DNA from: a bacterium
Lineage (GTDB): Bacteria; Patescibacteria; Dojkabacteria; JAKAPS01; JAJZLI01
Reading direction: 5' to 3'
DNA: 45,726 nt
Assembly (NCBI GenBank): GCA_021809565.1
Contig: JAJZKG010000005.1
Location: 1-45,726, forward strand
Shown here one piece after another: positions 8,116 through 15,743 of the stretch (within the stretch, counting starts at the first letter, position 1; each line of letters begins with the position of its first letter). A program made the translations under genes and the position numbers. Below the pieces are notes generated by a model. It saw only the letters and a program-made list of their open reading frames with translations. It had not been told where the DNA came from and made no database searches.

Positions 8116-9393
8116 ATGTTTGAAGATAATATTTTTACAGTTAGTCAAATCAATAAATTTGTATCCAAACATTTAAGAGAAAATTTCAGTGGTGTTTTCA
8201 TCCAAGGAGAGATTGCAGAATTAACCATCACAAAAGAGAATTGGATATTTATAACACTTAAAGATGAAACATCTTCAATAAGGTGTGTGGATTTTGGGAA
8301 GAAGATCTTAAAATATAGAGATTCTCTGAAAGAAGGAAGTGAGATTATAGTTAAAGGTACATTATCCCTATTTGAAAAAAGAGCAACATTTCAACTTATA
8401 TTGGAAGATATAAAAATAGTAGGAGATGGAGATATATATAAGAAGATAGAAGAGCTAAAAGTCAAACTTTTAAATAAAGGGTACTTTAAAAATGAGAGAA
8501 AAAAACAACCACCTAGATTTCCACTAGAAATAGGAGTCGTAACATCTTTAGATAAACATTCAATGGCATACAAAGATTTTTTAAATACATATCAAAAAAG
8601 ATTTCCTATAACAAGAATTTCACTATATGATTCTAAAGTACAGGGAGAAAATGCTGAAGAACAAATCATTAAAGGGATTAAGTATTTTGAAAAGATGAAA
8701 GAAATAGAAGTAATAATAATAACAAGAGGAGGAGGGTCAATCGAAGATCTAATACCATTTAATTCTGAACAGTTGGCAGATACTATATATAATTCCAAAA
8801 AGGTTATTGTATCTGCAGTAGGCCATGAAGGTAATGTATCAATTTCTGATCTAGTTGCTGACATACATGCTATAACTCCTACAGATGCAGCAAATATTCT
8901 TGCACCCTCCAAATACGAATTGAAATCATATTTAAAAAAATGTATATCTGCAGAGATAATAAAGTCTAATTCACAAATCACTAGTCAATATACACTTATA
9001 GAGAACTTGATATTGCGTTCAAAAAGTAACATAGAATATTCAATTAATGAAAAAATACAATACCTCAAAGAATCTTCTTATTTTCTAAAAGATAGAATAA
9101 ATTTTTTATATGATATGAGAATAGATATGAAAAATAAAATGAAAATACAATTTCTAAAGGTAAAGAATACGGTTGACAATAAGATCGATTTGATTAATAA
9201 TAAAGTTACAATACTCAATTCTATAAATCCATTATATATCTTAGATAAAGGATATTCTATAGTATATAAGAATAATAAAATAATAAAATCTATCTCAAGT
9301 ATTGATGTAGGAGATATAGTAAAAATCAAACTAGCACAAGGAGAACTTGAAAGTAATATTTTAGATAAGAAAGATGATGGGAAGCAAAACTAA
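8116..9393 (+). CDS. xseA: Exodeoxyribonuclease VII large subunit
   Basis: Catalytic subunit of the single-strand-specific exonuclease VII, used in mismatch repair and clearance of damaged DNA. Residues 1-100 form the OB-fold domain (FTVSQINKFV, VFIQGEIAEL, IFITLKDE). The catalytic domain shows PLEIGVVTS, ITRGGGSIEDL, FNSEQLAD and the block SAVGHEG...VADIHAITPTDAA. A long coiled-coil region (about 285-375) follows, with the C-terminal LDKGYSIV segment. 425 residues is a little short of the usual 440-460. Its last 20 bases overlap xseB, which implies coupling of the two subunits. Confidence 0.96.
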   Translation: MFEDNIFTVSQINKFVSKHLRENFSGVFIQGEIAELTITKENWIFITLKDETSSIRCVDFGKKILKYRDSLKEGSEIIVKGTLSLFEKRATFQLILEDIKIVGDGDIYKKIEELKVKLLNKGYFKNERKKQPPRFPLEIGVVTSLDKHSMAYKDFLNTYQKRFPITRISLYDSKVQGENAEEQIIKGIKYFEKMKEIEVIIITRGGGSIEDLIPFNSEQLADTIYNSKKVIVSAVGHEGNVSISDLVADIHAITPTDAANILAPSKYELKSYLKKCISAEIIKSNSQITSQYTLIENLILRSKSNIEYSINEKIQYLKESSYFLKDRINFLYDMRIDMKNKMKIQFLKVKNTVDNKIDLINNKVTILNSINPLYILDKGYSIVYKNNKIIKSISSIDVGDIVKIKLAQGELESNILDKKDDGKQN

Positions 9394-9667
9394 TAGCACT
9401 CAAAATATACATAATAAGAAATCTAAATCCAAGTCTGATGGAGTTAGTTTTTCTAAAAAATATGAGCGATTTGAAAGTATAATACAAGAACTTGAAAATG
9501 ATGAATTAACTATTGAAGAACAAATAAAAAAAATAGAAGAAGGAACAAGGCTATATAAAGAATGTATTAAATATTTAAATAATACAAAGAATAAAATAAC
9601 ACTTATAAATAAGGAACTTGAAGAAGTGGATTTAGATTCAGATCTAAGTCAAGATTCAGATAATTAA
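9374..9667 (+). CDS. xseB: Exodeoxyribonuclease VII small subunit
   Basis: Small helical subunit that binds the coiled-coil arms of XseA. The core YERFESIIQELENDELTIEE... is the typical first helix and turn (about 32-52), and the second helix carries EEGTRLYKECIKYLN (about 54-68). The first 28 residues are a polar Asn/Ser/Lys extension that most XseB proteins (70-80 residues) lack; no internal ATG near the core would remove it, so the extension is probably real. The start overlaps xseA by 20 bases in another frame. A second ATG directly follows the first. Confidence 0.93.
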   Translation: MMGSKTNSTQNIHNKKSKSKSDGVSFSKKYERFESIIQELENDELTIEEQIKKIEEGTRLYKECIKYLNNTKNKITLINKELEEVDLDSDLSQDSDN

Positions 9668-9671
9668 ACAT

Positions 9672-11213
9672 ATGGAATTAAAAGGTAAAATTTTAAAATC
9701 AACTTATATTAAATTCATAGCGGTACCAGTAGTATTTTTACTTTTAAGTGTAATATATACACTGTTTAAGACTGCAACAGTACCTTCGGTACAGTTCACA
9801 CCATTTAATGGATTTAATCCAGCAGAAAGCTTATCTCAACCAAAAGCTGCAACTACAATATATGCAAGTAATAATGAAATTATTGGTAAAATATATGGAC
9901 CAGAAATGAAAGCATACCAATATGTTTCTAATCCTTCGGCATATGCAGGGCATTCCATACTGTACCATCTTGAAAATATTCCTCCATACTCATCAGATCC
10001 TAATGTTCTATCCTTAGCTATGAAAGCAAAAAATGATTTTATGCAATTTTTATATAAAGGTGGGGCAATAACCAAGAGCGATATTACACTAGCAAATCAA
10101 AATACTAATACTCCATATTTCAGTATTCTACATACCCCATATTTTACAGAATATGTTATCCATAAACTATACCAAAACTATCAAAAATACTTACTTTTAG
10201 GTGGGTTACAAGTTTATACTACTGTAAATCCTACTTTAAATACATTAGCTCAGCAAATAGTAACAAGTGATTTTCAAAAATATGATGTACCCATAGGAGC
10301 TGATTCTGCAGCTATGGTAGCTGATAACCCAACAAACGGATATGTTCTTGCCATGATTGGAGGTCCAAATAATGGGGCATACCTTAATATGGCTGATGTA
10401 CCAAGACAACAAGGATCTGCTATGAAGCCATTAATCTATGTTAAAGCATTTGAGATGGGATATTCCCCTCAGACAATGATTGATGATTCTCCTATATGTT
10501 ATGGAAATTATTGTCCAACAGATTATGAAGGATACACAGTAGGATGGGTTTCTATAGATAGAGCAATCAATCAATCAATCAATATTCCTGCAATAAAAAT
10601 GCTTGCAAGAATAGGATATCAGAATGGATTTAACACTCTTTTAAAAGAGGGGATACAACTGAATCCAAAAGTATATGTTGGACTACCATTAGTTCTTGGT
10701 GCTGCAGGGATACCTCTAGTAAGAATGGTAGGTGCATATAATGCCCTAAATAACGGAGGTTATTATGCACAATCAACTCCATTTATTAAAATTGTATATA
10801 ACAACCAAACAATACTTAACAATACTAATCCTCCGAAAAATAGAATATTAAATGCTAACGCTGTAGCAGAGATGGATGCAGTGTTGGGGGATACAGCATT
10901 AAAGGCACCATTATATGGCTCTTATACTTACTACTACTCAGTCCAAGGTAGGCCATATGGATCTAAAGATGGTACATCAAATGGACCTAGAGATATAACA
11001 GATTATATGTTTATACCTCAAATTACTGTTGGGGTATGGGCAGGAAATATAAATGACTCTTTGATGTCCCAAAATGCAGTAGGTGCATTTCAAACAGGCC
11101 CAATTGCACATCAGTTCATTATGGATTATATTAAAAATAACAATTTACCAATTGTGAATTTTCCTACACCAACATATCCAACACTTAATTCTACAACAGC
11201 AACTATTCCTTAA
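9672..11213 (+). CDS. Penicillin-binding protein with transpeptidase domain only (degenerate class A PBP)
   Basis: Membrane-anchored peptidoglycan cross-linking protein; helix at about residues 13-33. The transpeptidase domain starts near 178 (LQVYTTVNPTLN). The nucleophile box is GSAMK (Ser249, Lys252) in the class A context RQQGSAMKP, and the second box is SIN (302-304) in NQSINIPA. The third box reads SKDGTSN (431-437), with Asp433 where Thr of KTG is normal. Between the helix and the transpeptidase lie only about 145 residues. They resemble the tail of a GT51 domain (MQFLYKGGAITKSDI, then PYFTEYVIHKL), but its catalytic lysozyme-like core is absent. This looks like a bifunctional PBP that has lost glycan polymerisation. 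It starts 4 bases after xseB. Whether it still acylates is uncertain. Confidence 0.85.
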   Translation: MELKGKILKSTYIKFIAVPVVFLLLSVIYTLFKTATVPSVQFTPFNGFNPAESLSQPKAATTIYASNNEIIGKIYGPEMKAYQYVSNPSAYAGHSILYHLENIPPYSSDPNVLSLAMKAKNDFMQFLYKGGAITKSDITLANQNTNTPYFSILHTPYFTEYVIHKLYQNYQKYLLLGGLQVYTTVNPTLNTLAQQIVTSDFQKYDVPIGADSAAMVADNPTNGYVLAMIGGPNNGAYLNMADVPRQQGSAMKPLIYVKAFEMGYSPQTMIDDSPICYGNYCPTDYEGYTVGWVSIDRAINQSINIPAIKMLARIGYQNGFNTLLKEGIQLNPKVYVGLPLVLGAAGIPLVRMVGAYNALNNGGYYAQSTPFIKIVYNNQTILNNTNPPKNRILNANAVAEMDAVLGDTALKAPLYGSYTYYYSVQGRPYGSKDGTSNGPRDITDYMFIPQITVGVWAGNINDSLMSQNAVGAFQTGPIAHQFIMDYIKNNNLPIVNFPTPTYPTLNSTTATIP

Positions 11214-11226
11214 GTCTAAACTATAG

Positions 11227-12747
11227 TTAAGTTTTTATTATATAGAAATAAGCCCCACTAGAAATTTTTGCCAGTTTATAATACCTATTAATAAAATCTG
11301 TTAATTTAGAGAATCCATAACTATCATTATAATAGAGTATAAGATATGGCTTGTTTTTTTGTATTTCAGACATAACAATATTCTGTCTTTCTTTTCCTAT
11401 TATTTGAAAATCCACAACATATTTTTCTGCAGGAATAGATTGTGTCATATAGTAATCCCAAGGGAAATTACCCATTATAAATATCCTCTTACCTTTAACA
11501 TTTAGTGAATTTAGAGTATTTGCAATCTGATACACTATATTAGCATTCTGTTCAGTTTTCTCAAATATAACATTGGTATTGTATATGAATATAGAATTAT
11601 ATTGAGCACTTGTCTCTCTACCTATCATATATGCATATGAATTTGGATAATAATCATATTTAAATTGAAGTTGTTGAAAAATTTGCCATGATAATTCTGA
11701 TTTAAAGAAATATAACTCTCCAAGATATATGGATACACTAATAATAAATACAATAAGTATTTTTTTATACCACTGATCTTTATATATCCTATATATATAA
11801 TATGCAAGTAAAATACAAAGTGGTAATGCTATTTGAAGGAGGTAATGAAAATATGGTCTTCCTGAAAGATATACACTATATAAATCAACAATCACCCATA
11901 AATATATAAAAAGACTTATGTCATTTGACATGGATTCTTTAATTTTTCTTTTTCTATAGAATACAAAAGATATAAATAAAATTATAAATAGAAGTACCGT
12001 CTGGAAATCAACTATTGATAACCCCAAAAAAGGTTTTGCTTTTGCAACATAACCTAAATTATATAGAAATATCGCATATATTGCGTTTGATAGATTATGT
12101 ATAAAGAATTCATAAATTAAGAAAATTACCAGTGGAGTAAATAAACCCAAAGTGTAAAAGAAGGATGATTTGAAATATTTTTTAAAATCAAAGATAAAAA
12201 AGAAATATACTATAACGGCAAATGCATCAAATATAACTGATACCTTAAACATGACTCCAAGTCCTATAATAAGTCCTGCTATGTATAATTTTAGAAAACT
12301 TATATCAGGAACATTCTTGAGAATAATATATATAGATAGTACAGAAAAAAACATATAATAATTTTCTGCATTAGCTAACGTACCTTCTAGAAAAACACTC
12401 CCCACAAGCAAAGCAAAGAGTATTGAAGATATGACTGCTACTTTATTACCAAATTTTAGTTGAGCTATTTTAAAAATAAAATATTGAGTAAGTAATGCTA
12501 GGATTAAAGACACTGATTGATAAACAAAAGTTAAAGATAATGGAATATGCTCATATAGAGCATATAGGTAATAGATAAATGGAGTTTTATTATCAAACAC
12601 AGTACCATACAAAACCGCACCATGATTTAAAGCTACACCTATTGCTGAATACATACCTGTATCTTCATACCAGTGGGGTTCATAAAACGCAGGTAACCTC
12701 AAAAATATTGTCAATAAAAACGGAAATATTTTAAGATATCTATTCAT
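11227..12747 (-). CDS. GT-C membrane glycosyltransferase (PMT/ArnT-like)
   Basis: Polytopic membrane protein of 506 residues with about 11-12 helices. The first outer loop carries WYEDTGMYSAIG (Glu28-Asp29, the place of the catalytic acid pair in GT39/ArnT-type enzymes), and the next loop has DNKTPFIYYLYAL, matching the family H/N-K-P-P segment. The last about 130 residues form a soluble domain. Such enzymes move a sugar from a lipid-phosphate carrier to a protein, lipid or glycan outside the membrane; the substrates here are unknown. It converges on the PBP gene with only 13 bases between the stops. Confidence 0.82.
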   Translation of the reverse strand: MNRYLKIFPFLLTIFLRLPAFYEPHWYEDTGMYSAIGVALNHGAVLYGTVFDNKTPFIYYLYALYEHIPLSLTFVYQSVSLILALLTQYFIFKIAQLKFGNKVAVISSILFALLVGSVFLEGTLANAENYYMFFSVLSIYIILKNVPDISFLKLYIAGLIIGLGVMFKVSVIFDAFAVIVYFFFIFDFKKYFKSSFFYTLGLFTPLVIFLIYEFFIHNLSNAIYAIFLYNLGYVAKAKPFLGLSIVDFQTVLLFIILFISFVFYRKRKIKESMSNDISLFIYLWVIVDLYSVYLSGRPYFHYLLQIALPLCILLAYYIYRIYKDQWYKKILIVFIISVSIYLGELYFFKSELSWQIFQQLQFKYDYYPNSYAYMIGRETSAQYNSIFIYNTNVIFEKTEQNANIVYQIANTLNSLNVKGKRIFIMGNFPWDYYMTQSIPAEKYVVDFQIIGKERQNIVMSEIQKNKPYLILYYNDSYGFSKLTDFINRYYKLAKISSGAYFYIIKT

Positions 12748-13094
12748 AACTAACTAATTATAAAGGATAATACAATTACTGAATGTTATATGATTCTTAA
12801 ACAAAATGGAAGGGAGCCCCAACTCGGCTCCCTCTTACTCCAAATATCTCTGCCATTCTCCGTAATTTCATATCCTTCATTTTCATATACATAGTTTTGT
12901 ATAGATAAAATTAGTTTTCAGTTAATTGATATAATTCTTTTCAACGCGTTGTTAGTTTTTTTATATCTTTCACTATCATTAAGATACTATTAAAATATGA
13001 ATATATCATTAATCAATATATTGCCTATATAGTACCGGCATTTTTGATATATGTACTTATTATGATAGAATAAATTGTTGTATAGTATTTAATT
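12748..13094. other. 347-bp gene-poor gap between divergent genes
   Basis: Upstream regions of the GT-C gene (minus) and trxB (plus) meet here. The only strong structure is a GC-rich hairpin at 12811-12833. A 31-codon minus-strand frame from about 12894 to 12799 crosses the hairpin (RRMAEIFGVRGS in the middle). It has neither a ribosome-binding site nor a recognised product, so I do not call it. I see no tRNA, riboswitch or phage remnant. A TATAGT at 13081-13086 ends 8 bases before the trxB ATG and may be its -10. Confidence 0.5.
12811..12833. repeat. GC-rich perfect inverted repeat, 8-bp arms
   Basis: AGGGAGCC at 12811-12818 pairs with GGCTCCCT at 12826-12833 around a 7-base loop. Six of the eight pairs are G-C in a stretch that is otherwise mostly A and T. 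No T-run follows on either strand, so it does not look like a standard intrinsic terminator. It may be an RNA hairpin, part of a small RNA, or a protein site. Confidence 0.6.
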
Positions 13095-14012
13095 ATGGAT
13101 GTTGAAAATGTTATTATTTTAGGATCTGGACCTGCAGGGTTAACTGCAGGAATCTATGCATCCCGATCTGATTTAAATCCACTGTTAATATCTGGAAGTA
13201 TCCCAGGAGGTCAACTTACAATAACATCATTAGTTGAAAATTACCCAGGTTTTGAAAATGGCATATTAGGACCAGAACTTATGTTAAATATGCAAAAACA
13301 GGCTAAGAATACTGGTGTTAGATTTGAAGAGGGTGTAGCTACAAAAGTTGATTTTTCAAAATCTCCTTTTACTGTTTGGACTGAAGATAAAGAATTTAAA
13401 ACAAAAACTGTAATTATTTCTACTGGAGCATCTGTAAAGTGGTTAGGCCTTGATGGAGAGACAAGATTAATGGGAAAAGGAGTATCCGGATGTGCAACTT
13501 GTGATGGACCATTTTTTAAAGATAAAGATATAGTTGTAGTCGGAGGAGGGGATAGTGCAATGGAAGAAGCTTTATTCCTAACAAAATTTGTAAAAAAAAT
13601 ATATCTTGTACACAGAAGAGATGAATTTAGAGCATCTAAAATTATGCAAGATAGAGTTCTAAAAGATCCCAAAATAGAAATATTATTTAACTCTGAACTT
13701 AAAGATATTTATGGAAAAAATATTGTAGAAGGAGTAAAGATCTTGAATAATAAAACTAACACTACTTCTGATATTAAAATACAAGGTGTGTTTATAGCCA
13801 TAGGGCACACACCAAATACAGAAATATTTAAAGATTTTCTTAATATAGATAATAATGGATATATAAAAGTCCATGATTTTACCAAAACCAATATTGATGG
13901 AGTTTTTGCAGCAGGAGATGTATCAGACCCTAAATATAAACAAGCAATTTCATCAGCAGGCATAGGATGTATAGCAGCAATTGATGCTATGCACTTTATA
14001 GAAGATAACTAA
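13095..14012 (+). CDS. trxB: Thioredoxin reductase
   Basis: FAD- and NADPH-dependent reductase of thioredoxin; cytoplasmic dimer. FAD-binding GSGPAG is at 10-15, PGGQL at 37-41, ENYPGF at 49-54, the redox-active CATC at 133-136 with DG after it, NADPH-binding GGGDSA at 150-155 with HRRDEFRA at 173-180, and the terminal FAD motif FAAGDV at about 270-275. The length of 305 is typical. HRR followed by R is the NADPH-specific pattern. No thioredoxin gene lies in this window. Confidence 0.97.
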   Translation: MDVENVIILGSGPAGLTAGIYASRSDLNPLLISGSIPGGQLTITSLVENYPGFENGILGPELMLNMQKQAKNTGVRFEEGVATKVDFSKSPFTVWTEDKEFKTKTVIISTGASVKWLGLDGETRLMGKGVSGCATCDGPFFKDKDIVVVGGGDSAMEEALFLTKFVKKIYLVHRRDEFRASKIMQDRVLKDPKIEILFNSELKDIYGKNIVEGVKILNNKTNTTSDIKIQGVFIAIGHTPNTEIFKDFLNIDNNGYIKVHDFTKTNIDGVFAAGDVSDPKYKQAISSAGIGCIAAIDAMHFIEDN

Positions 14013-14216
14013 TAAAATATAACTTTCCAAGAAGACTATAAACACTATATATTTCTATAATAAATAATTTTTATATTTATTATTCCATAATATTATATAA
14101 AACATAGTTGAATTTCATCTTATAATAATATATAATTACCACTTATTGTTTTAAATAAATTATTAATTTGTTCTGTATATATAATAATAAATATATAGAT
14201 TGGTACCTTATAGAAA
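14013..14216. other. AT-rich intergenic region with a weak promoter candidate
   Basis: 204 bases, nearly all A and T. TTGTTC at 14168-14173 and TATATA at 14192-14197, 18 bases apart, could drive the GT2/GH8 pair at 14217, but such matches are easily found by chance in this composition. No hairpin with a T-tract is evident. Confidence 0.3.
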
Positions 14217-15743
14217 ATGATTATTGTAGGTATTATAAAAAATATAGTAAAAAAAATAATGTCTATTCCAGAATTAGATAAGAGCTATACACTGAATTAT
14301 CAAAATAGCCAAGATTACTTATATTTACCTTTAATTCATTCTTCAAAAAGACATATTTACAAAGAACCAATAGAAAATTTAGCTGTAATTGTTGCTATAA
14401 TATTAATTTTCTTGATATTATTATCTTTGTTTACAAATGTTTCTATATACATATACATATCCTCATTTATAGCCATAACTTATTTCATTTTTATGATTTT
14501 CAAAGTGATCGTAGTAGTACAATCTAAGACAATTGATTTTATAAATATATCTAATAAAGATATAAATTTAATCAATGACAGAGATTTACCATATTATTCA
14601 GTAATTATACCTTTATACAAAGAAAGTGAGGTTGTTAGCCAAATTAAAAAAGCTATGACTGATATTGATTATCCTAAAGACAAAATAGAATATGTAATAA
14701 CACTAGAAGAATATGATGATGAAACTATAGCTGCTATAGATAGAGCTAATTTTCCATCTAATTTTAGAAAACTTATACTACCCAATGTAAATCCTAAAAC
14801 TAAACCCAAAGCTTTAAATGTAGCACTAAAAGAATTAAAAGGAGAGTTTTTAGTAATCTATGATGCAGAAATTATCCCAGATAAAGATCAACTAAAAAAA
14901 GCATATTTAGCATTTTTAAAAAACCCAGATATTGCATGTTTCCAAACACGATTAGATCACTATAATGCAGATCAAAATATAATAACTGGCTTATTTAATA
15001 GTGAATTTTCATTCTACTACGATTTATTTCTACCTGGATTACAAAAATTTGACTATCCAATTCCTTTATCAGGTCATAGTACACATTTTAGAATATCTGC
15101 AATAAAAAGTATTGGAGGCTGGGATCCTTACAATGTGGCAGAAGATTGTGACATAGGAATTAGATTGAGAAGAAATGGTTATAGAACAAATATATTAGAC
15201 TCTATAAGCAAAGAAGAGGCAACATCAGATATAAATAGTTGGATTAAACAAAGAACAAGATGGATGAAGGGTTTCATACAAACTAGTATAGTTAACTTAA
15301 GAGAACCCATTAGAACTAAAAATGAACTTGGAGGATGGAAAAATTTCATTGGATTTCTAATAACAGTTCCTGGAACAGTTATTGTTAATGCATTCAATTT
15401 CATTTATTGGATACTGCTTTTAATATGGATTATGACGTCGTCACCTCTTATCAAAGAGTCTTTTCCAGAACCAATACTCATTATCTCTCTCTCATCATTT
15501 ATACTTGGAAACCTGATATTTACATACCTAAATTTAATAGGATCATATTCCAGAGATAGATTTTCAATTGTTAAATATATACTTTTATCACCAATTTATT
15601 GGATAGTCCTTTCTATAGCTACAATTAGAGCTATGTATCAAATTGTAATTAACCCTTATTCCTGGGAAAAAACTACTCATGGAAAACATATTATAAATGA
15701 GAACAAAGCTTTAATACCTATTGTAAATCTTGTCAATAAATGA
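14217..15743 (+). CDS. Membrane GT2 synthase, BcsA/NfrB-like polysaccharide polymerase
   Basis: Family 2 glycosyltransferase with flanking membrane helices, likely polymerising and exporting a beta-glycan. Helices lie at about 53-75 and 78-102. The cytosolic GT-A domain follows with PYYSVIIPLYKE (126-136), KPKALNVAL (197-204), the DxD-type YDAE (215-218), the acceptor motif AEDCDIGIRLRRNG (308-321) and the processive-type QRTRW (345-349). Three or four helices make up the C-terminus. It has no PilZ domain, so cyclic-di-GMP control is not expected. Its TGA stop overlaps the ATG of a membrane protein ending in a GH8 domain (ATGA), a pairing that recalls the synthase and endoglucanase of cellulose operons. 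The start could instead be ATG 14259, which would drop 14 residues. Confidence 0.85.
   Translation: MIIVGIIKNIVKKIMSIPELDKSYTLNYQNSQDYLYLPLIHSSKRHIYKEPIENLAVIVAIILIFLILLSLFTNVSIYIYISSFIAITYFIFMIFKVIVVVQSKTIDFINISNKDINLINDRDLPYYSVIIPLYKESEVVSQIKKAMTDIDYPKDKIEYVITLEEYDDETIAAIDRANFPSNFRKLILPNVNPKTKPKALNVALKELKGEFLVIYDAEIIPDKDQLKKAYLAFLKNPDIACFQTRLDHYNADQNIITGLFNSEFSFYYDLFLPGLQKFDYPIPLSGHSTHFRISAIKSIGGWDPYNVAEDCDIGIRLRRNGYRTNILDSISKEEATSDINSWIKQRTRWMKGFIQTSIVNLREPIRTKNELGGWKNFIGFLITVPGTVIVNAFNFIYWILLLIWIMTSSPLIKESFPEPILIISLSSFILGNLIFTYLNLIGSYSRDRFSIVKYILLSPIYWIVLSIATIRAMYQIVINPYSWEKTTHGKHIINENKALIPIVNLVNK

Noticed and set aside
8592..8981. 129-codon minus-strand frame inside xseA
   Set aside because: Antisense shadow of a well-supported gene; no protein-like features or start signals. 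The same applies to the frames at 13241-13672 (inside trxB), 5268-5681 (inside the MscS gene) and 22063-22371 (inside the GalT-like gene).
12811..12833. Intrinsic terminator
   Set aside because: The stem is strong enough but no T-run follows on either strand, and it lies between divergent genes where no transcript ends.
12799..12894. 31-codon minus-strand frame across the GC-rich hairpin
   Set aside because: No ribosome-binding site, no clear leaderless box and no recognisable product; the hairpin explains the local composition better.
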